Below, piece after piece: positions 16,458 through 25,335 of a DNA stretch of 50,031 nt; position 1 is the first letter of the stretch, and the number at the start of each line of letters is the position of its first letter. The stretch comes from an uncultured SAR116 cluster alpha proteobacterium (GTDB lineage Bacteria; Pseudomonadota; Alphaproteobacteria; Puniceispirillales; Marisalimonadaceae): the NCBI GenBank assembly GCA_902537945.1, contig CACBDG010000017.1, positions 1 through 50,031 on the forward strand, written 5' to 3'. The translations under genes were made by a program, and so were the position numbers. The notes below the pieces were generated by a model that was given only the letters and a program-made list of their open reading frames with translations, did no database searches and was not told the DNA's origin.

Positions 16458-16799
16458 ATGAGAATAATTGGCGTATTAATCATTATTGGTATAGTCGTTG
16501 GCACTGTTTCAACAATAGACTTTAACAAATTTATTGATTTACCTTCTATGTTACTAGTTATAGGCGGATCATTAGGTTATGTTTTGGCTAAAGGGAAATC
16601 TAGTAATTTTATAAAAAACTTTGGTGATGGTTCAGTTTATATGGGTTGGATTGGTCTAATGATTGGGATTGTAATGATTGGAAATCATCACGTAAACACA
16701 GAAAATATGTGGTCTGCTTTTTCAATAGCATTTCTACCAATACTATACGGTTATTTTATAAAACTAATCTCAACAGGCCTTGAAAAAATAAACGAATAA
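16458..16799 (+). CDS. Small membrane protein resembling the N-terminus of MotA
   Basis: This 113-residue protein has four hydrophobic segments. The start, IIGVLIIIGIVVGTVS followed by FIDLPSMLLVIGGSLGYVLA, matches the first two helices and linker of flagellar stator protein MotA. The proton-channel and rotor-interaction parts are absent, and no motB or flagellar gene is near. It may be a stand-alone MotA-N-like family or a truncated relic. It converges on the AbrB-family gene with only five bases between the stops. Confidence 0.6.
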   Translation: MRIIGVLIIIGIVVGTVSTIDFNKFIDLPSMLLVIGGSLGYVLAKGKSSNFIKNFGDGSVYMGWIGLMIGIVMIGNHHVNTENMWSAFSIAFLPILYGYFIKLISTGLEKINE

Positions 16800-16804
16800 T
16801 TAAG

Positions 16805-17860
16805 CTAGCTTAAATTTTTCATTTTCTTAAATTTTGGATATAAGTATTTTTTTGCGAAAAATAGCAATATCAATACTGTACATAATCTAAATAAGTGATG
16901 TGTAATAACATAAGCAGGCTCTATGTTTAAAAATACTGCTAACAAACCCATTTCGTTAACTCCACCAGGTGCAAATGCTAATATAATTGATTCAACTTTA
17001 ATCGATGTAAATAACCACATTAAAAATAAAAAAGGAACTAAACTTAAAGTAAGTGATAAGACCACAATCAAAGCGTCAATCAAATAATTACCTGCTTCTT
17101 TCCAAGAAACTCCATTCATATTACATCCAAAAAAGGATCCAATAATTACCTGTGAAAATATTAAAAAAATAATGTTAGCATTTAGTTGAAAAAATCCAAA
17201 TACATGTAAAATTGCGCTTAGTATCAAAGGACCAAAAAGTTGATATCCTGGAAAATTTAATTTTTTTCCAATATAATAACCTAACGGAATTAAAATAGTA
17301 AATGCAATAGGATGCAAAAACTCACCTTCTAAATTAGGCCAAATAGGTTCCCTTACAAAGGTTCCTGGAAAAAATAAAAGTAATAAATTTGGTATCAACA
17401 TAACTGTTAAAAAAATTCTACATATATGAATTAATGAAACTTTTTTAGCATCCGCTTTACATTCTTCTGCACCTAAAGACATTTCTAACAATCCTCCAGG
17501 GGAGCCTATAAAAAAAGCCTCGGGTTTATTAATTTTTCTAATTTTACTTAAAATATAATATGAAACAAAGTGTGCAAAAGGTACGTATAATATTAAAATA
17601 AAAAGTGAAATCATCCAAATCTTAAAGTCATTAAATATACTTGGTTGAAAATAACTTCCAAGCCAAACGCCAGTTATACCGATAAAAGGTACTCGTACAT
17701 TTTTTTTTATAGTTACGTTAAGACCTAATAAGGCAAAAATAGCAACGCTAAAAGCTGGACCAAGCATCCAAGGCAGTGGTAATAACAATACGTTGAATAT
17801 TATACCACCCAAAAGACCAATAAAAATCGTTTTTGAAAATATTATAATATTTTGTTTCAT
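16805..17860 (-). CDS. AbrB-family membrane transporter
   Basis: This 351-residue protein is made of two related halves of about five transmembrane helices each, the AbrB/ammonia-monooxygenase-like membrane family (PF05145). The diagnostic LPWMLGPAFSVAIFALLG after helix 2 and the second-half AFAPGGVNEMGLLAVFL loop (counterpart of GSPGGLLEMSLGAEE in the first half) are both present. The substrate is unknown. Relatives often sit beside organic-acid transporters in alphaproteobacteria, which fits the neighbouring TSUP and tripartite transporter genes. Confidence 0.88.
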   Translation of the reverse strand: MKQNIIIFSKTIFIGLLGGIIFNVLLLPLPWMLGPAFSVAIFALLGLNVTIKKNVRVPFIGITGVWLGSYFQPSIFNDFKIWMISLFILILYVPFAHFVSYYILSKIRKINKPEAFFIGSPGGLLEMSLGAEECKADAKKVSLIHICRIFLTVMLIPNLLLLFFPGTFVREPIWPNLEGEFLHPIAFTILIPLGYYIGKKLNFPGYQLFGPLILSAILHVFGFFQLNANIIFLIFSQVIIGSFFGCNMNGVSWKEAGNYLIDALIVVLSLTLSLVPFLFLMWLFTSIKVESIILAFAPGGVNEMGLLAVFLNIEPAYVITHHLFRLCTVLILLFFAKKYLYPKFKKMKNLS

Positions 17861-18075
17861 AATTTTTTTAAATACTACCTTTAAATCTAATTTTAATTAA
17901 ATAGATAAAGTCTAAAAGCTATTAACATCTTTACTTGAGATTATACCAAAAAAGGGAAAAATTTAAGATACTTGTTTAAAAATTTACTTTATTTAATTGA
18001 ATTATATAATATTTATAGTTAATCAATACTATTCTAAATAATTAATAATTTTAAAACTCCAATAAAAAGAGTTTA

Positions 18076-18819
18076 TTATAGGTTTTTAACAAAAAGGGAT
18101 ATACCAATTATCATTAATGTGTATAGTATGATCCTTTTGAAAGTCTTATTTGAAATTTTATCACTTATCTTTTCTCCAATTTTCTGTCCAAGAATAGCTG
18201 GCAATAATAGTAAGCAACTCCAAATCAATTCATCTTTACTTCCTAACCCTTTATAAATCCAAATAGGAAAGATTAACATTGAGCCAAAAAAATACAAAGT
18301 TGCGATAGTTCTAATAAGTGATTTTTTTTTCAAGTCAGATGAGATCAAATAAGCTAAAATATAAGGTGCATACATATTAGAGATACCACCAACAATGCCT
18401 GAAAAAAAACCTAAAAATATTGTAAATACACGCTCAATATCACTATTTATAAATTTTAAATTTATCCCAAATAAATTTACAATTGCAGCAAATATGACTG
18501 ACACTGCTATAATTTGAGAAATAATTGATAATTCTATTTTTAAAATTAAATTGCAGCCAATTAATATACCTATCATCAAAGCAATGAACATAGGTAGAAA
18601 TCGGTAACTACTGACACCTTCAGAAATCTTCATCTGAATAATGTTAGTTATCAAAACAGGTACGCATAATAGTATCATTGATGTAGTAGGTGGCAAGAAG
18701 AAAGCTATTATAGGAACTGAAAATAAAGATAATCCTATTCCAACAGTTCCTTTAATTATTCCCCCAAAAAAAACAGATATGAAAATAATAATTAATATAC
18801 CAACATCAATATAATTCAT
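18076..18819 (-). CDS. TSUP-family permease (TauE/SafE-like)
   Basis: This 247-residue protein has about seven or eight transmembrane helices. The first repeat GGIIKGTVGIGLSLFSVPIIAFFLPP and the second FFSGIVGGISNMYAPYILAY are the paired glycine-rich motifs of sulfite exporter TauE/SafE proteins, which move sulfite, sulfoacetate or other small organic anions. It lies 11 bases downstream of the enolase-superfamily gene at 18831, so it is probably the last gene of the sulfatase/dehydratase operon. Export of sulfite, sulfate or a product is plausible but inferred. Confidence 0.9.
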   Translation of the reverse strand: MNYIDVGILIIIFISVFFGGIIKGTVGIGLSLFSVPIIAFFLPPTTSMILLCVPVLITNIIQMKISEGVSSYRFLPMFIALMIGILIGCNLILKIELSIISQIIAVSVIFAAIVNLFGINLKFINSDIERVFTIFLGFFSGIVGGISNMYAPYILAYLISSDLKKKSLIRTIATLYFFGSMLIFPIWIYKGLGSKDELIWSCLLLLPAILGQKIGEKISDKISNKTFKRIILYTLMIIGISLFVKNL

Positions 18820-18830
18820 TTGCTATCAAT

Positions 18831-20009
18831 TTATGTAATCACAGCCTTGTGAAGTTTATTTTTTTCAACATAATCCCAATCATATTCAATTCCTAACCCT
18901 GGAAGGTTAGGAACTTCAACATTTCCATTTTTGTCAACGCAATTAATCTCATCAGAATAATGATTTAAGTATATAGGAAGTGACCAAGGGTTACTACACT
19001 TTGGATGAAGAAGATTTACCTCATAAAAATTTGAATTTCTTGATGCACCCATTAATTGTCTCATTGCAGGACCACACGAATGAATTTCACAATCAATTCC
19101 AAGTCCTTCAGATGCTACAGCTAGTTTATAAGATCCTGTTATTCCACCATCGTAATCGGGGTCTGCTCTAGAGAAAAAAGAAGCTCCATTTAAAATTAAA
19201 TCAACTGAAGTTTCAAAATTTCTAATATGTTCACCTATTAAAATAGGAGTTGATAAACTTTGTGACAAAGTTTTGTTTCCATGTATTGATACACCTCCAT
19301 CCTTATAGGGATCTTCGTACCAATAAAAACCATATTCATCACATATCTTTCCAATTTCTAATGCATCCGCTAATGTTGATAAATGACATGCAGAATCATA
19401 CATTATTTCAATTTTACCAGCTACTCTATTACCGACAGCTTTTAATAATTCTTTTTCTTCGGCAACATTACCTTCTTTCCATCCATGAATTTTATAAGCT
19501 TTGTAGCCCTTTTCTATACATTCCTCTGCAAAATCTGCGTAAGCTTCTGGACTTGAAAGACCATTTTTTTCTCTATCACCTCCCATTGTACTTGCATAAG
19601 CAACAAGTTTGTTTCTATTACCTCCCAATAACTCCATAATAGAGCAATTATATTTTTTTCCTGCCAAATCCCACAAAGCTATATCAATAGCACCAATCCC
19701 AACCTCTCCAATATGTTTGCAAAGACCCCTAAGATCTCTATACGTAGATAATCTATCTAACGGATTTTTGCCTATAATGTGATAAGAGAGAGCTTGTGTC
19801 GCAGACATAATAACTTTAGCTCTTCCTCTTGGCGGAATATACTCTCCAAAATTACCTTCATTATCAAAAATTTTAATTCCAAATCTTAAATGTTTATTTT
19901 TAGATCCAGGTTTGTAAATTATTCCAATGCCACTTTTGTTTTCTTCAACATTTTTAATTTCAATTTCAAAAGCTGTTAACTCTACTCTATCAATTTTTAA
20001 TTTTGACAT
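18831..20009 (-). CDS. Enolase-superfamily dehydratase/racemase, mandelate racemase subgroup
   Basis: This 392-residue protein has an N-terminal capping domain (residues 1-125) and a TIM-like barrel. Catalytic landmarks are K173-I-H175, metal ligands D205 (IMYDSAC), E232 (YEDP) and E260 (GEH), D283 (RADPDYDGG) and H310 (IHSCG). The KxH motif with a C-terminal His-Asp dyad is an MR-subgroup arrangement for abstracting a proton next to a carboxylate, typically in acid-sugar dehydration. The substrate is not assignable. It lies 65 bases after the second enolase-superfamily gene. Confidence 0.9.
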   Translation of the reverse strand: MSKLKIDRVELTAFEIEIKNVEENKSGIGIIYKPGSKNKHLRFGIKIFDNEGNFGEYIPPRGRAKVIMSATQALSYHIIGKNPLDRLSTYRDLRGLCKHIGEVGIGAIDIALWDLAGKKYNCSIMELLGGNRNKLVAYASTMGGDREKNGLSSPEAYADFAEECIEKGYKAYKIHGWKEGNVAEEKELLKAVGNRVAGKIEIMYDSACHLSTLADALEIGKICDEYGFYWYEDPYKDGGVSIHGNKTLSQSLSTPILIGEHIRNFETSVDLILNGASFFSRADPDYDGGITGSYKLAVASEGLGIDCEIHSCGPAMRQLMGASRNSNFYEVNLLHPKCSNPWSLPIYLNHYSDEINCVDKNGNVEVPNLPGLGIEYDWDYVEKNKLHKAVIT

Positions 20010-20074
20010 AATAATTCTCCTAATTTTTAAAATTAAATCTTAATCCTAAGAAATAACAATTTTAAATTTTTGGT

Positions 20075-21265
20075 TTAATTATCTTGCGACGACAAGTCTG
20101 CTATATCAGCAAATACATTTTTATTTTGTGTTTTAAAATTATTTTCCATTTTAAAAATATTTAAATTCTTATTTATTTTTACACCTATACCAGGATCATT
20201 TGATAATTTAATTTTTCCATTTTTAATTAATGGTAAGTCATTTGATACTAATTCATCAAAATAAGGTGACTCATCAAATTGATGTTCAAGTATTACTGGT
20301 GGATCTATTACACCACATATTTGAAGAGAGTGTGCATGACATATTGGACCTGATGGATTATGAGGAGAAAACTCTGAGCCATATTTTTTTATATAATTAG
20401 ATAATTCAACCATTTTGATAGGTCCGCCCACATATTTAACATCAGGCATTACTACATCATAACAGCCATCTTTTAAAAATGGTTCGAAATCAGTTTTTTT
20501 GATACATGTCTCAAGTCCTGCTAACTTAATTCCTTTTTTATTTACTTTATTTCTAATTATTTTAATGTTTTTAGTTAAATTAACATTTTCTAAAATTGGA
20601 CACTCCAACCAATAAATATCGAAATGTATTAATTCTTGTATTAAAATGTCTATCAAATGCTCTTGAAATCGCCAATGACAGTCAATCATTAATTTAGCTT
20701 CTTTACCAATTTCATTTTTTATAACGTCAATCCTTTCAAGACCAGCAGTTAAAGACTTGTGAAAATCCAATTTAGATTGAGAAGGGAAAATCTCATCAAA
20801 AGGAGCAAATTTATAAGCATTAAAACCGTGATCTCTTACAAACTCAACACTTTTTTTAATACCTTTTAGAGATCTATCACGTGTTCTTCTATTAAAATTA
20901 GCGTATAAATCAATTTCTGAATTCTTGAGAACTCCTATGTGATTAGCTAAGGAAATATTTTGATTTTTGGCAATTAAATCTATCAAAGCTGCATTTATTG
21001 CAGAGTAAAATGCTGCGTTTGGTATGTTGTCTGATAGAGATTCTGCTTTTAACTCTAAACTAAGTTCATTTAAGGAAAGACCGACTAATTTAGGTAGTTT
21101 AATTTTCGCTAATTCATAAATTATTTTTTCTTTTTTGTTTAAAGTTGCTTCACCCCATCCTTCAATACCATTTGTTAATTTTAAATTAATAAATATCCAA
21201 ATAGTATTTTCATTAATTTTAGCAGAAAATATATCTGCCGCTGATATTATTGCATTGCTATCCAA
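20075..21265 (-). CDS. Enolase-superfamily enzyme, divergent member
   Basis: This 396-residue protein has the capping domain (GIEGWGEAT near residue 35) and barrel of the mandelate racemase/muconate cycloisomerase superfamily. Metal ligands D195 (MIDCHWRF), E221 (LECP) and E252 (GLETC), D275 (MPDVKYVGG) and H302 (SPHNPSGP) are present. The usual KxK is K152-F-A154, so the second base is lost and H302 probably does the chemistry. It begins with TTG behind a weak AGG. It is distantly related to, not a recent copy of, the neighbour at 18831, and lies 16 bases after the sulfatase. Confidence 0.87.
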   Translation of the reverse strand: MDSNAIISAADIFSAKINENTIWIFINLKLTNGIEGWGEATLNKKEKIIYELAKIKLPKLVGLSLNELSLELKAESLSDNIPNAAFYSAINAALIDLIAKNQNISLANHIGVLKNSEIDLYANFNRRTRDRSLKGIKKSVEFVRDHGFNAYKFAPFDEIFPSQSKLDFHKSLTAGLERIDVIKNEIGKEAKLMIDCHWRFQEHLIDILIQELIHFDIYWLECPILENVNLTKNIKIIRNKVNKKGIKLAGLETCIKKTDFEPFLKDGCYDVVMPDVKYVGGPIKMVELSNYIKKYGSEFSPHNPSGPICHAHSLQICGVIDPPVILEHQFDESPYFDELVSNDLPLIKNGKIKLSNDPGIGVKINKNLNIFKMENNFKTQNKNVFADIADLSSQDN

Positions 21266-21281
21266 AATTTTTACCTAAAAA

Positions 21282-22727
21282 TTATTTTGGTGGTGGCGTT
21301 GCTCCTGATGCACCTAACTTACCTGCTGCTTCTATCCCACCATAAGCTTCTATCATTTTATCTTGGTCAATAAAAGCTTGTTTATTCATCTCTTCAGGAT
21401 CACAAATTTCATACAAGTCTGATTTTAGTTCATTTAAAATATCTTTATATTCATCAATTTGTGATAAATCGATCATTTCTTCAGGATCTTGTTCTAGATC
21501 AAATAATTCCGGATCAAATCCAACATAATATATATATTTCCATTTTCCTTTTCTGATCATATATGCTCCAGAAATTGATGAGGATGCATGATACTCACTA
21601 AATGCAATTCTTTTATCATCATATTTATTTTTAAGAATTTTATATAATGTTTCTCCTGGACCCTTATTGGGACTTGGGCATGAAAAATGATCTGTTATTG
21701 TTTCTGAAACATCCATTAGAGTAACAGGGGTTTTACAAATATCTTTTTCTAACTTTGGTCCTGACAGAATTAGGGGAATTGAGCATGATTCTTCATAAAA
21801 ATTTGATTTTCCCCATAATCCTCTCACGCCAACGTTGTCTCCATGATCACTAGTGTAAATAATATTGGTATTATCCATAAAACCATTATCCTTTAAAGCT
21901 TGCATTATTTTGCCAATATTATCGTCTAAAAAGGTACATAAACCAAAGTAAGCAGAAATAGCTGCCCATTTTTCAATTTCATCTTTGAATTGATTATTGC
22001 TATTTCTTATTTCATTTTGTTTTGCTATCCATGGATGCATTTTATAACCTTTATTAGGATCCAGTTTGATGTCAGGTAAAGTTTCTCTTGGATACATATC
22101 AAAATACTTTTGAGGCACCACAAGAGGAAAATGAGGAGCAACTAAACCAACATATAAACACCAGGGCTCTGATTCAGTAGAATTGTTTCTTTTCTCAAGC
22201 CACTCAATAGTCTTAAGAACTACAGCTTCATCATATTCAGTATATTTACTATTTCCTGGACCTATATAGTTTCCTAGCATTCTTTCATTTCTGTACACTT
22301 TTTTTCTTTCGTTTTCTCTTCTAATAGATCCCCATACCATCCCTACGCCATTTACAACCATCATTGGAATATGCTTTTTGTCAAACCCATCGTCATCTTC
22401 TTGAGACCTGTAGTGAAGCTTTCCAATTGATTCAACTGATATGTTTCTAGACTGTAAACGATGCCCCCAGCTAGGTATCTGTCCATAGTATGGCATCGCA
22501 TTATCCCATAAGCGATTTTTATGCACCGGCAGACCTGTAGCAAATGAAGCTCTAGCTGGCACACATATTGGACATGATGTGTATGCATTACTGAAAATCA
22601 CACCATTTTCTGCTAGTTTGTCTAGATTTGGAGTTTTAACAAATGGATGACCTAAGCATTCTAATGCATTACCTTGATGTTCGTCAGACATAATAATAAT
22701 TAAATTTTCTTTGTTAATTGTCATCAT
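21282..22727 (-). CDS. Type I sulfatase
   Basis: This 481-residue arylsulfatase/choline-sulfatase-type hydrolase releases sulfate from organic sulfate esters. C55-V-P-A-R59 is the formylglycine maturation motif (C-x-P-x-R), followed by ASFATG. Metal-site residues appear in MSDEHQGN near the start and in IIYTSDHGDNVGVRG. No signal peptide is present, so it should act in the cytosol on imported substrate. An anaerobic or FGE-type maturase is needed and none is in the window. There are two adjacent ATGs; the second (22724) has the better spacing to AAGG. It is first gene of the sulfatase-enolase-enolase-TSUP block. Confidence 0.93.
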   Translation of the reverse strand: MMTINKENLIIIMSDEHQGNALECLGHPFVKTPNLDKLAENGVIFSNAYTSCPICVPARASFATGLPVHKNRLWDNAMPYYGQIPSWGHRLQSRNISVESIGKLHYRSQEDDDGFDKKHIPMMVVNGVGMVWGSIRRENERKKVYRNERMLGNYIGPGNSKYTEYDEAVVLKTIEWLEKRNNSTESEPWCLYVGLVAPHFPLVVPQKYFDMYPRETLPDIKLDPNKGYKMHPWIAKQNEIRNSNNQFKDEIEKWAAISAYFGLCTFLDDNIGKIMQALKDNGFMDNTNIIYTSDHGDNVGVRGLWGKSNFYEESCSIPLILSGPKLEKDICKTPVTLMDVSETITDHFSCPSPNKGPGETLYKILKNKYDDKRIAFSEYHASSSISGAYMIRKGKWKYIYYVGFDPELFDLEQDPEEMIDLSQIDEYKDILNELKSDLYEICDPEEMNKQAFIDQDKMIEAYGGIEAAGKLGASGATPPPK

Positions 22728-23050
22728 TTCACCTTGATCAAATTGAGTTTTTTAATCTTAACATCATTAATCTTTTTCAATTTCTGATATTCCTAAAAAT
22801 TACTTTTGCACTCTTCTTTCATTTTAATTCATGTTCTTTTATTTAATTGTGAGATATCTTGTAAATTTAAAAAAGTTATTTTACACCATTACTTTCAGCC
22901 ATCTTAATATATCTATTGCTGATAGTGATTTAGTATGGGCTATGAAAATTTTGAATTTTTCTATTTCTACTAAATATCCGGAAAAGCTCTCTTTAATGTT
23001 AGCTTAGGCGATTCTATACCTAAATAAACAACATTCGAACTTACACCTTA
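22728..23050 (-). other. Intergenic region with a possible decayed gene end
   Basis: No intact gene is present. On the minus strand, three short segments in different frames read like one eroded protein end: NVVYLGIESPKLTLKRAFPDI, then VEIEKFKIFIAHTKSLSAIDI, then IKMAESNGVK followed by TAA. The style is reminiscent of a regulator or binding-domain C-terminus, but I cannot name a family. It also carries the sulfatase promoter or leader. Confidence 0.25.
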
Positions 23051-23094
23051 AAATTATTTTACTGGACTTTATAAATAGTCCAGTAAAATAATTT
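23051..23094 (-). terminator. Perfect 18-bp hairpin after the Bug binding-protein gene
   Basis: AAATTATTTTACTGGACT (23051-23068) and AGTCCAGTAAAATAATTT (23077-23094) are exact reverse complements around the 8-base loop TTATAAAT. It starts seven bases past the stop of the gene at 23102. The AT-rich stem base supplies the U-run, so it is a likely terminator or mRNA 3' stabiliser, and could work on either strand. Confidence 0.75.
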
Positions 23095-23101
23095 AGTCCA
23101 A

Positions 23102-24046
23102 TTACATTTTTCCAGTTTTTTCTGTTAGTTTTCTATAACTTTCATCCTGTTGTTTCATAATCTTTGCAGTATCACTACTAGTATTATAAACTATTGGAAA
23201 TTTAGTTTTGTTTGAAATGTCTTTCATAGATGAGTGTTTTGAAGCGACTTTCATAGCAGCTTCTAGCTTTGCAATCACTTTAGATGACATGCCTTTTGGA
23301 CCACCAACGAAATGATATGCTCCTGCAGCGATATCGATACCACTCTCTTGAAGAGTTTTAACATTCGGTGCTGAGGCATGACGATAGTCTGCAACGGATG
23401 CAATCATTTTTATTTTATCTGGATGACGCGTATGTATACCTCCAGAAAAACTCATGTCAACTTGCTTACCTAGTATCAATTGTATCATGTCTGCTCCACC
23501 CTTAGCAGGAACATAATTGACTTTAATACCCTTTTCTGCAGCAATATATTTCATTAATGCTTTTGAACCAGGAGATAAAAGAACATAGCTAACAGTCTTA
23601 CCTTTACTCCATTCAAAAAATTCTTCAATAGTGTTATAAGGTGCACTTACATGAGATACTAATCCAAAATTAAATTGGGCTATTGTTCCTATGTAATCCA
23701 ATTGTGAAATCTGTATCTTGCATTTAGGGTTAGTATGTCTAGCCCAAGTAACACTTGATGTTGGATCCATAATAAGCGTGTATCCATCAGGCTTCATCTT
23801 TGAAACTTGCATAGCAGCTACACATCCGCCTGCACCAGGTTTATTAATTATATTTACTTGCTGGCCTAGTTCTTCACTCATTACTTTTGCTAGAACTCTA
23901 CCTACTGTGTCAGTTCCACCACCTGCTTTGTAGCCAATATATAATTTTATTGGTTTATTTGGGTAATCTGCAAAAGAATTAGTAAACCCAAACAAAATGC
24001 TAAATATAAATATTATAAAATATTTAAAAAGATTGATAATTTTCAT
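23102..24046 (-). CDS. Bug-family binding protein of a tripartite tricarboxylate transporter
   Basis: This 314-residue periplasmic solute receptor (TctC/Bug). Its signal peptide covers about residues 1-27 (IFSILFGFTNSFA). Mature landmarks are YPNKPIKLYIGYKAGGGTD with DTVGRVLA, INKPGAGG, PDGYTLIMD and FVGGPKG. Bug proteins clamp carboxylates such as citrate, dicarboxylates or aromatic acids and deliver them to TctAB. It lies 71 bases downstream of the CaiB-type gene, and tctA/tctB are two and three genes upstream, so the whole set is probably one transcription unit ending at the hairpin. Confidence 0.93.
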   Translation of the reverse strand: MKIINLFKYFIIFIFSILFGFTNSFADYPNKPIKLYIGYKAGGGTDTVGRVLAKVMSEELGQQVNIINKPGAGGCVAAMQVSKMKPDGYTLIMDPTSSVTWARHTNPKCKIQISQLDYIGTIAQFNFGLVSHVSAPYNTIEEFFEWSKGKTVSYVLLSPGSKALMKYIAAEKGIKVNYVPAKGGADMIQLILGKQVDMSFSGGIHTRHPDKIKMIASVADYRHASAPNVKTLQESGIDIAAGAYHFVGGPKGMSSKVIAKLEAAMKVASKHSSMKDISNKTKFPIVYNTSSDTAKIMKQQDESYRKLTEKTGKM

Positions 24047-24117
24047 TATTAACTCCCCATTTTATAAATCATTTTTTAATAGTAGATTATATTAAATTTT
24101 ATTCAAATTTAAAATTA

Positions 24118-25323
24118 TTATTTAATAACATCTTTATTTCGCAAAATATCTATTTCAGTATCACTAAAACCTATTGTATTTAATATAGATAAAGTATCAC
24201 CTCCTAAGGTTGGAGGAGGTTCTTTTGGTGCAATAATGCTTTCATTAACCTTAAAACCAATACTTGGCACTAAAAAATTTTTATTAATACTATTGATGTA
24301 AACTTTATTCCAAAGTTTTCTTGCCAAAAATTGTTCTTCAGAAACTGCTTCTGGAATTGTACGAATTTTACCAGATGGAACTTCATAATCATTTAATAAC
24401 TTTTCCAAGAACTCTGCAGTTTTCAAAATAAAAATTTTTTGAATTTCTTGTCTTAACTCTTTCACATTATTATTACGAAATTCCATCGATTTCCATTTAT
24501 CTTTATCAAAAGGTTTTATAGTATTAAGAGCATCACATAAGGCAAAAAATTGATCATTTGTGTTTGCAGCTAAAAGTATTAATGAAGATTTTGTTTTATA
24601 TAATCCTGATGATGGTGACCCACTTTGCGCTTCGTTTCCCATTGGCTTAGGCATCCATCCTGAGTTTAAATGTTCAGTAACCATATTAGCCATTAACATC
24701 ATAGATGTATCCATCATAGATATATCTAATCTTATTGGCTTTTTATCTGATTTAACTTTATACAAAGCAGCAGTAATGGCAAACGCAGCATTTAGACCAG
24801 TTGCATAATCTATGTATGCAGCACCAACTTTAGTTGGCCCACTATCTTCAGTTCCTGTTGTAGTCATAATACCTGTCATACCTTGTATGATGTGATCATA
24901 AGCACCTCTTTTACTAAGAGGGCCATCTTGTCCAAAAGCTGAGATGGAACAATAAACAATTTTATTATTTTTAGAAGAGACTTTTTTCCAACCTAGACCA
25001 ATTTTCTCTAATTTCCCAGGCCTCATATTTTCTACAAGAACATCAGCACTTTCAATTAATTTCAGTGCAATTTCTTGCCCTTCTTTTGACTTCAAATCAA
25101 TCTGAATTGATTTTTTTTCTGAGTTTTGTATCAAAAAGGAAGTTCCCATTGATTTTCTGGATAAATCTTTATCTTTTCCACCTACTCTAGTCCAGTCTCC
25201 ACCTTCAATTTTTTCTATTTTAATTACCTCAGCTCCTAACAAAGCTAATTGGTATGTGCTATAGGGTCCAGCTAATACTCCAGTAATATCAACTACTTTT
25301 ATTCCTTTTAGAGGCTTAAACAT
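24118..25323 (-). CDS. CaiB/BaiF family (class III) CoA transferase
   Basis: This 401-residue protein moves CoA between carboxylic acids in the cytosol. The N-terminal GIKVVDITGVLAGPYSTYQLALLGAEVIKIE is classic, as are DLKSKEGQEIALKLI, LVENMRPGKLEKIGLGW and AYIDYATGLNAAFAI, whose Asp is the expected covalent catalytic residue. Family substrates include formate/oxalate, carnitine and succinate/citramalate. It sits inside the tripartite transporter operon, 12 bases after tctA. It is probably the enzyme activating the imported carboxylate. Confidence 0.95.
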   Translation of the reverse strand: MFKPLKGIKVVDITGVLAGPYSTYQLALLGAEVIKIEKIEGGDWTRVGGKDKDLSRKSMGTSFLIQNSEKKSIQIDLKSKEGQEIALKLIESADVLVENMRPGKLEKIGLGWKKVSSKNNKIVYCSISAFGQDGPLSKRGAYDHIIQGMTGIMTTTGTEDSGPTKVGAAYIDYATGLNAAFAITAALYKVKSDKKPIRLDISMMDTSMMLMANMVTEHLNSGWMPKPMGNEAQSGSPSSGLYKTKSSLILLAANTNDQFFALCDALNTIKPFDKDKWKSMEFRNNNVKELRQEIQKIFILKTAEFLEKLLNDYEVPSGKIRTIPEAVSEEQFLARKLWNKVYINSINKNFLVPSIGFKVNESIIAPKEPPPTLGGDTLSILNTIGFSDTEIDILRNKDVIK

Positions 25324-25335
25324 TTTATCTCCATT

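Noticed and set aside
18831-21265. The two enolase-superfamily genes as a recent tandem duplication
   Set aside because: Their catalytic motifs and intervening sequences differ greatly (KxH versus KxA), so only superfamily-level relationship is visible.
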